This document shows, piece after piece, positions 52,057 through 61,018 of a DNA stretch of 64,000 nt (position 1 is the first letter of the stretch; the number at the start of each line of letters is the position of its first letter). Source of the stretch: Dongia mobilis (GTDB taxonomy: Bacteria; Pseudomonadota; Alphaproteobacteria; Dongiales; Dongiaceae); assembly GCF_004363235.1 (NCBI RefSeq), contig NZ_SNYW01000011.1:186001-250000 (forward strand). The letters run 5' to 3'. The translations under genes and the position numbers were made by a program. The notes under the pieces are model-generated. The model saw only the letters and a list, made by a program, of their open reading frames with translations. It ran no database searches and was not told the DNA's origin.

Positions 52057-52863
52057 TCACGAATAGTAGTTGGCGCCGGTCTGGTAGGTCTTGAAGCTTT
52101 CGAGGTCGTGGGAATAGAACAACTCGGCGTCGTACTTCTCGGCCAGCGCTTTCAGGCGCTTCATCGAATTGAGGCTCGCCGTCGGGTCGAGGTGGAAGCT
52201 GGAGATGCACATCATGTCCATGTTCTTCTGACTGTAGCAGGCATCGGCTGTGAACAGCATCGGACGGCGGTTCTTGAGCTCCACCATCAGGCTGTAATGG
52301 CCGGCCGTGTGGCCCGGCGTCTCGAACAGCCAGAGCCCCTTGGCGATCTCCTGATCGCCGGAGAGCGTCTCGAATTTCGGGGTATAGACGTCGAGCACGG
52401 GATCGGGCGGCAGTTCGACGCCTTTCGCCTTCATGATTTCCGGCGAGAAGGTAAGGTCCGAATAGCCGAGATGCTCGAAGGGCTGGCAATTGGCACTCTG
52501 CTCCAGCTCCTTGGCGTGGCAGATGGTGCAGGCATTGTGCAGGTGCTTGTTCCCGCCGCAATGATCGAAATGATAGTGCGAATTGATCACATAGTTGATG
52601 TCGCCCGGCTTCAAGCCGATCTTGGCGAGCTGACCGGGGATCTTCTGGCTTTCGTCCTGGATCGGCTTCTCGAACGGGAGAACGCGCATGACATGGTCGA
52701 AATCGTAGCCGGTGTCGAACATGTAGCGTCCGTCCTTGTGTTCGATCACGACGGAATAGCAGGGAAAGCGCACCTCACCGGCCGGGCCACGGTTCCAGAA
52801 GGCGTGGAAACCGTCGATAACCAATGTACCACCATCGAGCAGATAGACTTTCGTATCGGTCAT
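52057..52863 (-). CDS. 4-Pyridoxolactonase
   Basis: A 268-residue metallo-beta-lactamase-fold hydrolase that opens 4-pyridoxolactone to 4-pyridoxic acid. From memory it matches the M. loti enzyme along its length: KVYLLDGGTLVIDGFHAFWN, NRGPAGEVRFP, VLPFEKPIQ, FEHLGYSDLTFS and YSHDLESFKTYQTG. The zinc ligands are H96, H98, D100 and H101 (SHYHFDHCGG), with PGHTAGHYS and TADACYS further on. GGAGG lies upstream of the ATG. It is the last gene of the leftward operon, 35 bases after the ABC permease. Confidence 0.93.
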   Translation of the reverse strand: MTDTKVYLLDGGTLVIDGFHAFWNRGPAGEVRFPCYSVVIEHKDGRYMFDTGYDFDHVMRVLPFEKPIQDESQKIPGQLAKIGLKPGDINYVINSHYHFDHCGGNKHLHNACTICHAKELEQSANCQPFEHLGYSDLTFSPEIMKAKGVELPPDPVLDVYTPKFETLSGDQEIAKGLWLFETPGHTAGHYSLMVELKNRRPMLFTADACYSQKNMDMMCISSFHLDPTASLNSMKRLKALAEKYDAELFYSHDLESFKTYQTGANYYS

Positions 52864-52898
52864 TCTCCAACCTCCCTTGAAACGGATCCGGGTCGTCG

Positions 52899-53834
52899 TC
52901 AGCGGTCACCCCGCACATAGGGCAATCCCAGTGCCGGCGGCAGCACGCTGTGCCGGGCGAAGATTACCAGAACCAGCATGACCATGGTGAATGGTAGCAT
53001 CTGGACCACATCGGTGGGAATGTTGACGCCGGCCACCTGCAGCGCCGTGGTCATGGATAGGCTGACCCCGAAGAGCAGCGCGCCGAGCAGCACCCAGAGG
53101 GGCCGCCCCCGCGCCAGCATGGCGAGCACGATGCCGATGAAACCGGCGCCGCCGGTCATGAAGGGGACGAAGATGCCGGCGCCGACATTGGCCATATAGG
53201 CGCCGCCGACCCCCGCCAGCAAGCCGGTGCAAAGGACCGCGATGGTGCGGGTCTTCATGACGTCGATACCGGCGGCGTCGAGGGCGGCAGGCTTGTTGCC
53301 GGCCGCCTCCAGGTTGAGGCCGAAATAGGTGTGGCGGAAAGCCCAGGCCAGCACCGCCACGAGGGCGACAGCCAGATAGACCATGGCATTGTGACTGAAG
53401 AGGCCAGGACCGATCACGGGAATGGCGGCAAGGCCCGGAATGTCGACGACAGGTGCCGCAGCAAGGCGCGGATAGGTCCGGCTGAACTGAAAATGATGCA
53501 GGATCGCGGTCAGGCCCTCGAAGCCGAGGGTGACGGCGATGCCGATCACGATCTGGTTGAGACCGAAGCGGATGCAGAGCAGCATGACCAGGGCAGCGAC
53601 CAATGCACCGCCGAGGCCGCCGACGACGAACCCGACCAGGAAGGAACCGGAATAATAGGCGGCGACGAAGCCGGCATAGGCGCCGAACAACATCATACCT
53701 TCGATGCCGATATTGAGGACACCCGCCTTCTCGGAGATCTGCTCGCCAAGGCCAGCCAGCAGCAGCGGGATGCCGGCGGTGATCGCCCCGAAAACGAGGG
53801 CGGTGAGGAAGGGTTGGGCCAGAAGCGCGTTCAT
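52899..53834 (-). CDS. ABC transporter permease, BMP-type importer (second permease)
   Basis: A 311-residue inner-membrane permease of the branched-chain amino acid/nucleoside ABC family (YufQ/RbsC-like). It has about nine helices. GIPLLLAGLGEQISEKAGVL and NIGIEGMMLFGAYAGF are the family N-terminal segment, and EAAGNKPAALDAAGIDV is the EAA-type loop that contacts the ATPase. It is followed 35 bases later by the lactonase and preceded 4 bases earlier by the other permease. The likely substrate is a vitamin B6 compound (inference from the operon). Confidence 0.9.
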   Translation of the reverse strand: MNALLAQPFLTALVFGAITAGIPLLLAGLGEQISEKAGVLNIGIEGMMLFGAYAGFVAAYYSGSFLVGFVVGGLGGALVAALVMLLCIRFGLNQIVIGIAVTLGFEGLTAILHHFQFSRTYPRLAAAPVVDIPGLAAIPVIGPGLFSHNAMVYLAVALVAVLAWAFRHTYFGLNLEAAGNKPAALDAAGIDVMKTRTIAVLCTGLLAGVGGAYMANVGAGIFVPFMTGGAGFIGIVLAMLARGRPLWVLLGALLFGVSLSMTTALQVAGVNIPTDVVQMLPFTMVMLVLVIFARHSVLPPALGLPYVRGDR

Positions 53835-53838
53835 GAAG

Positions 53839-54927
53839 TCAGGCCCCCGCTTTCTTGCGGCGCAGATGGTCGAGATATTCGACCACGGCCAGGAAGATCA
53901 GCAGCAATGCCACCAGCACCAGGACGAAGTCATTGGGCACGCCGACGCGCCGTGCAGCGCTGTCGCCGCCGATCATGAGCGCCGAGAAGAACAGCGTAAA
54001 GCCAATCGTCGCATAGCCGTTGAAACGCGCGAGGAACACCAGCGGCACCACGAGCAGGCCAAAAGCCGGATTCCAATCCGCCCGCACCACACCCCAGACG
54101 CCGAGAATTTCGACAGCGCCGCCAAGCCCGATCAATCCCGCGCTGATGGCGAAAGTGGCGATGGTAAGCCAGCCCACTCTGAGGCCGGCATGGACAGCTG
54201 CCGCCGGATTGGCCCCGACTACCTGCAATTTCAGGCCGAAGGCGGTCCGCGTCATCATGACATGGACCAGGACGATGACGACAAGGGCGATGATGAGCCC
54301 CAGATGGATCGTGGTGTCGAAGAGGCGCGGCAGGCGATCCTCAACCGCCAGGCTCATGGTCTGTGGCACCGTGGTCGCGGGATCGCGGAAGAAGAGCTTT
54401 ACCAGGACATTGGCGAAACTGACGCCGAGGAAGCTCATCATCAGCGAGGTGATGATCTCGTTGATGCCATAGCGTGCCTTGAGGATTGCCGGGATGAGCG
54501 ACCAGATCGCCGCCGCCAGCATCGACACCACCATGCAGATGATGATGGTCAACGCATCCGGCAGGACGGTGATGAGAGCCGGCGCCAAGGCCGCGGACAG
54601 CACAGCGGCAATCAGGAACTGGCCGTCGGTGCCGAGATTCCATATGCCGGCCCGGAAGGCGACGATGAGCCCGGCGCCAATCAGCAGCAGGGGTGCCATG
54701 CGGGTGAGCGTTTCCTGCAGGCCGCCCCAGGTGAGCAGGCCGCGCCGCAGGACGAAACCGTAATAGTCGAGCGGATTCTTGCCGAGGATGAGCAGGATGA
54801 TTCCGCCCATCACCAGGGCAGCCATGACCGGAATGAGAACGCGCAGGACCGCCGCCAGGATCTCCCGCCGGCGTTCCTGCCGCTCCTGCTCGGCAGCGGT
54901 CAAATCGATGTCGGCGCTGGCACTCAT
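53839..54927 (-). CDS. ABC transporter permease, BMP-type importer (first permease)
   Basis: A 362-residue permease (YufP-like) with about ten helices. A charged N-terminus (AEQERQERRREILAAVLR) precedes the first helix. Characteristic stretches are LLLIGAGLIVAFRAGIWNLG, IPAILKARYGINEIITSLMM and LQVVGANPAAAVHAGLRVGW, the last being the ATPase-contact loop. It overlaps the ATPase gene by 4 bases and is 4 bases from the second permease, so the three are translationally coupled. It forms the membrane channel with the other permease. Confidence 0.9.
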   Translation of the reverse strand: MSASADIDLTAAEQERQERRREILAAVLRVLIPVMAALVMGGIILLILGKNPLDYYGFVLRRGLLTWGGLQETLTRMAPLLLIGAGLIVAFRAGIWNLGTDGQFLIAAVLSAALAPALITVLPDALTIIICMVVSMLAAAIWSLIPAILKARYGINEIITSLMMSFLGVSFANVLVKLFFRDPATTVPQTMSLAVEDRLPRLFDTTIHLGLIIALVVIVLVHVMMTRTAFGLKLQVVGANPAAAVHAGLRVGWLTIATFAISAGLIGLGGAVEILGVWGVVRADWNPAFGLLVVPLVFLARFNGYATIGFTLFFSALMIGGDSAARRVGVPNDFVLVLVALLLIFLAVVEYLDHLRRKKAGA

Positions 54928-56501
54928 GCCGCTTCCACTCCCGTCATCAGCAGGCCGACGCGGCGTTCGATGTCAGGGCCGTTCTCGACGATGCCGGCAA
55001 GACGCCCCTGGAACATCACGCCGATGCGGTCGCTGACCTTGATGAGTTCGTCGAGATCGGTTGAGATCACCACGATGGCAATTCCGTGATCGGCGCTGGC
55101 GATGATGCGTTCATGGGCCAGCCGCGTGTTCTGCAGGTCGAGACCGTAGGTCGGCTTGTTGAAGACAACCACCTGCGCCTCGCTGTTGATCTCGCGCGCC
55201 AGCAGCACCTTCTGGATGTTGCCGCCGGAAAGCTTGGCGACGGGCGTCCTTTCGGAGGGCGTGCGGATGTCGTTGCGGCCGATCTGGTCGCGGGCATGGC
55301 CGTGGATGCCGTCCCAATCGCTCCATCCCCTGCTCCAATAGGGCGGCCGGCCGATCTCCTTGAGAACCAGATTGGTGGCGACCGAGAAGATGCCGACGGT
55401 GCCCTCGCCCAGGCGTTCGTCGGTAACGTAGCGGATCCCCGCCTGGCGCCGCGCCGGGACGCCGGCCCCGGTGATGTCGCCGCCATTGAGTTCGATCCGC
55501 CCGGCACTAACGCCTCGCTGTCCCGCCAGCACTTCGGCAAGATGCTTCTGACCGTTGCCGTCGACACCGGCAATGCCGAGAACCTCGCCAGGCCAGAGCT
55601 CGAAACTCACTTCGCGGAGCGGACACTCGCCACGCGCCGCCTCGGTACTGACGCCGCGCAGGGTCAGGCGCGGCGCCCGGTCGCGCGCCACCTGGCGCTG
55701 CCGATGCGCGGTGTCGACCAGGGTCTCTGCCTCGCCCGAGCGCGCCGCCTCCTTGCCGAACATCAGCTCGATGATGGCATCCGTCGCTTCCGCCTCGCCC
55801 ATCGCCGAGAGGCGCTCCGGCGGAATATCGCCGACGACGCGGCCTAATCGCAGGACCGATATGCGGTCACCGAACTCATAGGCTTCGAGCAGCTTGTGGG
55901 TAATGAGGATGACCGCTACCCCCTTGGCGCGCAGGCGCTTGATGACCTCGCCCAGATCCCGCACCCCCTGGGGCGTCAGCATCGAGGTCGGTTCGTCCAG
56001 AATGAGTACCTTCTCGCCGCGCCAGAGGGCGCGCATGATTTCGACCTGCTGCTGCTCGCCGAGCGAAAGGCGCCCCACGATCGCGTCCGGATCGATGGCG
56101 ACGCCGAGCAGCGTCGACAGCTCTCGGAAGCGGGCGAGCGCCGGCGCCTTGACGAGGCGACCCCACCAGCCGCCGCCCAGCATCAGGTTTTCGATGACGC
56201 TCAGGCTCGGCACCAGCAGGACATGCTGGAACACGGTGCCGATACCGAATTCAAGGCTCTGTCGCGGCGAGCCGATACGCACCGCCTGGCCGTCGATCAG
56301 GATCTCGCCCTCGTCCGGCTGCTGCATGCCGGCCAGAATACCGATCAGTGTCGACTTGCCGGCGCCATTCTCACCGAGGAGTACATGCACCTCGCCGGCA
56401 TGGAACGCCAGCGAAACACGGTCGTTCGCGAGCACCCCCGGGAACCTCTTGGTGACGTTACGAACGGCGACAACTGGGCTGGGCGCGGTGATTGCGTTCA
56501 T
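54924..56501 (-). CDS. ABC transporter ATP-binding protein with two ABC domains
   Basis: A 525-residue tandem ATPase of the sugar/nucleoside (RbsA/YufO) type. Domain 1 is canonical: Walker A LLGENGAGKSTLIG, signature LSLGEQQQVEIMR and Walker B VLILDEPTSML. Domain 2 is degenerate: the Walker A site reads IAGVDGNGQKHL, lacking GKST, while the signature LSGGNIQKVLLARE is intact and the Walker B region is VVVFNKPTYGLDL, with Asn where Asp is usual. This asymmetry is normal for the family. It lies between the binding protein and the permeases. Confidence 0.93.
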   Translation of the reverse strand: MNAITAPSPVVAVRNVTKRFPGVLANDRVSLAFHAGEVHVLLGENGAGKSTLIGILAGMQQPDEGEILIDGQAVRIGSPRQSLEFGIGTVFQHVLLVPSLSVIENLMLGGGWWGRLVKAPALARFRELSTLLGVAIDPDAIVGRLSLGEQQQVEIMRALWRGEKVLILDEPTSMLTPQGVRDLGEVIKRLRAKGVAVILITHKLLEAYEFGDRISVLRLGRVVGDIPPERLSAMGEAEATDAIIELMFGKEAARSGEAETLVDTAHRQRQVARDRAPRLTLRGVSTEAARGECPLREVSFELWPGEVLGIAGVDGNGQKHLAEVLAGQRGVSAGRIELNGGDITGAGVPARRQAGIRYVTDERLGEGTVGIFSVATNLVLKEIGRPPYWSRGWSDWDGIHGHARDQIGRNDIRTPSERTPVAKLSGGNIQKVLLAREINSEAQVVVFNKPTYGLDLQNTRLAHERIIASADHGIAIVVISTDLDELIKVSDRIGVMFQGRLAGIVENGPDIERRVGLLMTGVEAA

Positions 56502-56596
56502 CTATCCACTCGACAGGCGGGCCACGCCGTGCACACGGGCGCGGCGTGGCCCCCTATGGATCGTCGCCGTTGGGCGACGTATCTGCTGGTCAATAC

Positions 56597-57661
56597 TTAC
56601 TGGGCCGGGGCATCCGTCACCGAGCTCATCAGAGCGCGGACGTCCTTGGCATCCCAGATCGGATCGATCTTCAGGCTGCCGTCGACGATCTGCTTCTTGA
56701 CCTCGTCCACAGCGGCCCAGGCCTCGGCAGAGCCGTTGTCAGTCTTGATCAGCTGCACGGAATCATCGGCCAGCTGGATCGAGTAGCCGCGCGTGCCGAA
56801 CTTGTCGGCCTGCAGATCCTCGACCATGGCCGTATAGACCGGCACCAGGTTCCAGACCACCGAGGAGAGCAGGCTGGTCGCCCCCTCCATGCCGGTCTTG
56901 TCACCGATCACGTCGATGAAAAAGACCTTGCCGCCGGAAGCGGACTTTGCCGTTTCGGTCGCCTGCAGCATGCCGAAAGTGGCACCGTCGCCCTGACCGA
57001 AGATCACATCCGCACCCGCGGCGATGACCTGGTCGGTCACACGGCGGCCGCCCGCCGCATCGGAATAGGCAGCCGGGCCGATGACGGCATAGAGCACCTT
57101 CACGGACGGATCCGCCGCCTTGACGCCCTGGGCGAATGCGGCCGATTGCGAGTTCCATGAGGGCGGCTCGCCGGAAACAACGATGCCGACGGACTTGGTG
57201 GTCGTGGTCTTCGCCGCGAGAATGCCGGCGAGATAGGCGCCTTCATGGCCGGAGAGGGTGTAATCGGCCACGGCTCCCGGCTTGTTGGCGTCGGGGCGGT
57301 CGACGATCGCCACGGGAACGCCCTTCTCGGCACCCACTTCCGGTGCGGCTGTGTTGTAGCCGCTGGCATGGGCGATGATCAGGCTGGCGCCGTCATCGGC
57401 CACTTCGCGCAGCTGCGGATGGACATCGCCATAGCCGAGGCCGGTGGCCGGGATGAATTCCAGGCCGAACTTCTCGGCCACCGCCTTGGCGGCATCATGG
57501 CCCTGCTGGTTCCAGCCGTAATCGGTCGGCTCCTCCGGCGTCAGCACTGCGATCGATTTCACGTCCGCCGCCAGCGCACCGCCGGCAAGCGCGAACATGC
57601 TGGTCATCATTGCCGCAGCGAGCGCAGACCGTGCTGCATTCCGTCTCGAAATCTTGATCAT
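56597..57661 (-). CDS. BMP-family substrate-binding lipoprotein-like protein of the ABC importer
   Basis: A 354-residue periplasmic binding protein of the Bmp/PnrA family. The signal peptide runs to about residue 31 (cleavage near GGALA), without a lipobox cysteine. Typical segments: AVLTPEEPTDYGWNQQGHD, IIAHASGYNTAAPEV, GHEGAYLAGILAAKT and FGQGDGATFGMLQAT. Known relatives bind nucleosides (PnrA) or other cyclic compounds. Position between FHMPC dehydrogenase and the ATPase, and the lactonase at the end, suggest pyridoxine, pyridoxamine or pyridoxal as ligand (inference). Confidence 0.92.
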   Translation of the reverse strand: MIKISRRNAARSALAAAMMTSMFALAGGALAADVKSIAVLTPEEPTDYGWNQQGHDAAKAVAEKFGLEFIPATGLGYGDVHPQLREVADDGASLIIAHASGYNTAAPEVGAEKGVPVAIVDRPDANKPGAVADYTLSGHEGAYLAGILAAKTTTTKSVGIVVSGEPPSWNSQSAAFAQGVKAADPSVKVLYAVIGPAAYSDAAGGRRVTDQVIAAGADVIFGQGDGATFGMLQATETAKSASGGKVFFIDVIGDKTGMEGATSLLSSVVWNLVPVYTAMVEDLQADKFGTRGYSIQLADDSVQLIKTDNGSAEAWAAVDEVKKQIVDGSLKIDPIWDAKDVRALMSSVTDAPAQ

Positions 57662-57786
57662 GTCGAAAGCCTCCTGCTCTTTCTCGATGTTGTACTCGTC
57701 GCAAACAGTCTGTTGCAGAGTTCAGTTGTCATCTTGCGGCCGGATCTCGGGCTCCCGCCGGTACTTCCTGGTTCCTCCCGCCCGTC

Positions 57787-58701
57787 TTATTCCTGCAATA
57801 TCCGCCGTACCGCCACCAGCTTGCGCGCGCGCTCGTCGCGCAGAGCTGCGATCCCTTCCGGCGTATAGTCGTAGATACCACCGCCGGTCTTCATGCCGAG
57901 CCTGCCCGCAGCGACGCGCTCGGTCACATAGGGTGCCACGTCGGCACGATCACACAACTCACGATTCAGATAGGAACCGACGGCGTTGTAAATGTCGAGA
58001 CCAGCCATATCGAGGAGCGACATGGGGCCAACCACGGCCAGCTTGTAGCCGATGCCCCAGGATACGCAGGTATCGAGGTCTTGCGCGTCTATAACCCCCC
58101 GCTCCACCAGATCGACGCATTCGCGCATCACGGAATAGAGCACCCGGTTCTCGACGAAACCCGGCACGTCCTTCCGGATGACGACCGGCAGATGGCCAAT
58201 GCGACGCGCGAATGCCTTCATCCAGTCGACGGTGTCCGGCTTGGTCTCGCGGCCGGCGATCACCTCTATCATCGGAATGATATGCGGCGGATTGGACCAA
58301 TGCATGCCGACGATCCGGCCAGGGTTTGCCATGCCGGCCTGGATGTCGGTGATGGGAATGCCGGAGGTATCGCTGGCCAAGATCGCGCCATCGCCGGCGA
58401 CCCGGCAGATCGCCGTGAAGATCTCCCGCTTGAGTTCCAGCTTCTCCGGCACGTTCTCGATGACGAGATCAGCCCCGGCCACGGCACGGTCGAGCGATTC
58501 GACAATGCCGACCGAGCCACCCGGGACGAGGTTAACGCCGAGCTTCTCCAGCACCTGCGTTGCCATGTCGACCATGGCCGGCGCCCTGGCGCACTGCTCG
58601 GCACTGAGATCGAAGGCAGCGACGGTCAACCCAGCCCGCGCCAGCGTCGCGCAGATTCCAGGTCCCATGGTGCCCAAGCCGATAACGGCTGCCTTGGTCA
58701 T
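57787..58701 (-). CDS. FHMPC 5-dehydrogenase (3-hydroxyacyl-CoA dehydrogenase fold)
   Basis: A 304-residue NAD-dependent enzyme of the 3-hydroxyacyl-CoA dehydrogenase family. From memory it matches M. loti 5-formyl-3-hydroxy-2-methylpyridine-4-carboxylate 5-dehydrogenase, which forms the 4,5-dicarboxylate. The nucleotide motif is IGLGTMGPG (7-15). Shared stretches are VIENVPEKLELK, SDTSGIPIT, GMHWSNPPHIIPMIEVI with the catalytic H134, DVPGFVENRVLYSVMRE, and DTCVSWGIGYKLAVVGPM. A general acyl-CoA role is unlikely given these pyridine-type residues. It sits 125 bases upstream of the binding-protein gene. Confidence 0.88.
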   Translation of the reverse strand: MTKAAVIGLGTMGPGICATLARAGLTVAAFDLSAEQCARAPAMVDMATQVLEKLGVNLVPGGSVGIVESLDRAVAGADLVIENVPEKLELKREIFTAICRVAGDGAILASDTSGIPITDIQAGMANPGRIVGMHWSNPPHIIPMIEVIAGRETKPDTVDWMKAFARRIGHLPVVIRKDVPGFVENRVLYSVMRECVDLVERGVIDAQDLDTCVSWGIGYKLAVVGPMSLLDMAGLDIYNAVGSYLNRELCDRADVAPYVTERVAAGRLGMKTGGGIYDYTPEGIAALRDERARKLVAVRRILQE

Positions 58702-58790
58702 GCCGCCCCCAGACGGAATAGAGCCAGATCCTGTTCTTGTTTCTTCTTCGTCGGCGGTCTTTTTGCCGCCTGCGGAATTCCGAACCTGCG

Positions 58791-59390
58791 TCAGCCGATG
58801 GCCTTCTTGAAGGCCGGGCGCGATGTCACCTTGTCGCGCCAGGCGCGCAAGGAGTCGAGGCCCGGCAGATCGACCGGGAAATCGAGACAGCGATGTACGA
58901 TGGGCCCGAGGCAGACATCTGCCAGCGAGAAGTCATTGCCGGCAAGGAACGGCCGGCCAGCGGTTCCCCTGGCGAGGATTTCCAGTTGCGCCCTCAGTTC
59001 CTTGGCATCGGCATCGAAACTGGCCCCACGTTCAGCGGCCGGTTTCTTGGATTCCTTGAAGATCGCCACATAGGGAGCGTTCAGCGAGGCCAGCAGCCAG
59101 TCCATCCAGCGCTCGACCTGCGTCCGCGCGACGAGATCGGTCGGATAGAGTGCGCTTTTATGCTTGGACGCCAGGTAGCGCAGGATTGTGTTCGATTCCC
59201 AGATGACCGCATCACCGTCCACCAGGGTCGGCACCTTGCCATTCGGATTGAGGGAGAGATAGGTCTCGTCCTGGGTATTGTTGAACTGGCGACCGTAATC
59301 CTCGCGGTTGTAGGGCACACCCAGTTCCTCCAGCAGGAACAGAACCTTCTGCACGTTGCCCGACGTGGAACGGCCCAGAACTCGCAGCAT
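58791..59390 (-). CDS. Glutathione S-transferase-like protein
   Basis: A 199-residue cytosolic GST: an N-terminal thioredoxin-like domain (GRSTSGNVQKVLFLLEELGV, LNPNGKVPTLVDGDAVIWES) with the cis-proline and the Glu-Ser glutathione contact, and a C-terminal helical domain (GNDFSLADVCLGPIV). The catalytic residue is probably Ser in STSGN. Such GSTs may isomerise ring-cleavage products (maleylpyruvate isomerase type) or detoxify. Here it follows RidA and a bicupin in the B6 operon, which favours a catabolic role (inference). ATG 59390 has GGGAGAAGAGAG upstream. Confidence 0.85.
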   Translation of the reverse strand: MLRVLGRSTSGNVQKVLFLLEELGVPYNREDYGRQFNNTQDETYLSLNPNGKVPTLVDGDAVIWESNTILRYLASKHKSALYPTDLVARTQVERWMDWLLASLNAPYVAIFKESKKPAAERGASFDADAKELRAQLEILARGTAGRPFLAGNDFSLADVCLGPIVHRCLDFPVDLPGLDSLRAWRDKVTSRPAFKKAIG

Positions 59391-59450
59391 CTCTCTTCTC
59401 CCTGTCACGGCGGAGACAAACCGCCGGTTCGATTTCTACCCGATTTCGCC

Positions 59451-59828
59451 TCAGCGCTTCGGCTTGTAGGCGACGGCATCCATCTCGATTTTGCACTCGA
59501 TCACCGCGCGCGCCTCGACGGTGGTGCGCGAAACGCGACCCTCCGGGAAGTACTCGGCGAAGACCCTGTTGTAGCGACCGAAGTTGCGCGCGTCCTCGAG
59601 ATAGACGGTCACTTTCACGACGTCGCTCAGATCGGCGCCGTCCTCGGCCAGGATGCGCCGGATCGACTCGATCGTCCAGCGTGTTTCCTCCTCGATATTA
59701 CCGTGGCACATATTGCCGTTCGCATCCTTGGCAACTTGTCCCGATACAAATATGAAGTCGCCCGCACGGACCGCCGGATGGAATGGCAGATTGGGGTTCT
59801 TCTTGCCGATGGTGGTGATATCGCTCAT
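59451..59828 (-). CDS. RidA family protein (Rid deaminase-like)
   Basis: A 125-residue RidA/YjgF protein. Typical segments: PFHPAVRAGDFIFVSGQVAKD, IRRILAEDGADLSDVVKVTVYL and the C-terminal arginine-containing strand VSRTTVEARAVIECKIEMDAVAY. The canonical arginine that binds the carboxylate appears in SRTTVEARA-region as a shifted Arg, so substrate specificity may differ from true 2-aminoacrylate deaminases. In this operon it could hydrolyse an enamine/imine made when the pyridine ring opens (inference). It lies between the beta-propeller gene and the GST. Confidence 0.85.
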   Translation of the reverse strand: MSDITTIGKKNPNLPFHPAVRAGDFIFVSGQVAKDANGNMCHGNIEEETRWTIESIRRILAEDGADLSDVVKVTVYLEDARNFGRYNRVFAEYFPEGRVSRTTVEARAVIECKIEMDAVAYKPKR

Positions 59829-59863
59829 TTCAGATCCCCGTTTCTTCCGTCAAGCCGTTCAAA

Positions 59864-60991
59864 TCAGAGCACCGAGGTTTCGATGATGTCGACGCCGCGC
59901 TGCCGGTCGATCAGATAGCACAGACCGCGATCATCGATGGTGACATCATTGGATGATGACAATTCGAACCCCTTCGGCGGATCCGGCTCATAGAACGCCA
60001 CTTCCCTGGGGTTGAAGGGATCGGCAATGTCGAGAATGCGCAAACCCTGCGCGAACCAGGCAAAGGGGATGGTCGTTCCCTTGAACCGCTCCGAAGGCTG
60101 GTGGCAACCCATCATCGGCGGCTGCGGCGCCCCGTCCCTGTCAAGCCCCTCGACCTGGAAGGTCGAGATGGGAATCGGGCAATGCTCGTTGGTGATGTCG
60201 TAGATCCAGGTAAAGGCAGGCGCTGCCGGCCACAGTTTTGCCACGTCCTCATCCGCAACCACCATGATCCTGCGCCCCTTCAGGGGTTCCGGGATCGGCA
60301 GGCAGGTATGGGTCGGGTGCGGGAAGGTAGGCGAGGTATTGACCGCGGAGATCAGCTGCGGCTTCGCCATGTCGGCGATGTCGAGAATGAAGAAGCCATG
60401 ATGCCAGTAGCTGACATAGAGCCGGTCGCCCATGCGCAGGGGATGATGGCACCGGGGTGGCGTCCAGTTGTCCCAGGGATATTCCTCGCCGCCGGCTTGC
60501 CACTGCCCCGGAATCCACCAGCGTCCGACCTCTTCCGGCTTCTCCGGATCCTTCAGATCGAGGATCATGGCGATATTGCCGACATATCCTTCCGCGGTCG
60601 GCGAGATATAGGCGTAGCGGCCGTCAAAATCGTAGCGATGCACACCCTTGCCATGGGTGCGCCATTTCGAGATCAGGCGCGGATTGGCGGGCCTGGAGAC
60701 ATCATAGATGCCGAGCCCGCCACCGAATTCGGCATCGCCTTCCATGCCCTGGCGCTCGTGATTGACCACCATGATTCCGTTGGCAACGCGCACCTTGTGC
60801 GAGTGCCAGCCCACCGGCATGTCGATACGGGCCAGCGTCTTCGGATTCTTCGGATCGGAAACGTCGACGATGGTCGTTCCCGTCGGTTGGCGCATGTGGC
60901 CGATATAGAGAATGTTGCCATCGATCCAGACCTGACCACCACCGGGGCAGTCGATATTGGCCAACAGCTTGGTATTCTTCGCGCGTGCCAT
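59864..60991 (-). CDS. LVIVD-repeat beta-propeller protein
   Basis: A 375-residue protein without a signal peptide, made of repeated units with the pattern xxIVDVSDPxNP: TIVDVSDPKNPKTLARID, LGIYDVSRPANPRLIS, LDLKDPEKPEEVG, LDIADMAKPQLIS and LDIADPFNPREVAF. This is the LVIVD (beta-propeller) repeat. Several histidine-rich loops (GWHSHKVRV, RYDFDGRYAY, HHPLRMGD, FPHPTHTCLP, GCHQPSERF) could bind a metal, as in selenium-binding/methanethiol-oxidase-like propellers. Its part in the operon is unknown; a metal enzyme of the pathway is possible (inference). Confidence 0.82.
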   Translation of the reverse strand: MARAKNTKLLANIDCPGGGQVWIDGNILYIGHMRQPTGTTIVDVSDPKNPKTLARIDMPVGWHSHKVRVANGIMVVNHERQGMEGDAEFGGGLGIYDVSRPANPRLISKWRTHGKGVHRYDFDGRYAYISPTAEGYVGNIAMILDLKDPEKPEEVGRWWIPGQWQAGGEEYPWDNWTPPRCHHPLRMGDRLYVSYWHHGFFILDIADMAKPQLISAVNTSPTFPHPTHTCLPIPEPLKGRRIMVVADEDVAKLWPAAPAFTWIYDITNEHCPIPISTFQVEGLDRDGAPQPPMMGCHQPSERFKGTTIPFAWFAQGLRILDIADPFNPREVAFYEPDPPKGFELSSSNDVTIDDRGLCYLIDRQRGVDIIETSVL

Positions 60992-61018
60992 AATTTCCTG
61001 TCCGTAGCGAAGCCGCGC

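Noticed and set aside
57787-58701. Fatty-acid beta-oxidation 3-hydroxyacyl-CoA dehydrogenase
   Set aside because: The SDTSGIPIT, HWSNPPHIIPMIEVI and DTCVSWGIGYK segments and the B6 neighbours fit FHMPC dehydrogenase better, and there are no thiolase or enoyl-CoA hydratase genes around.
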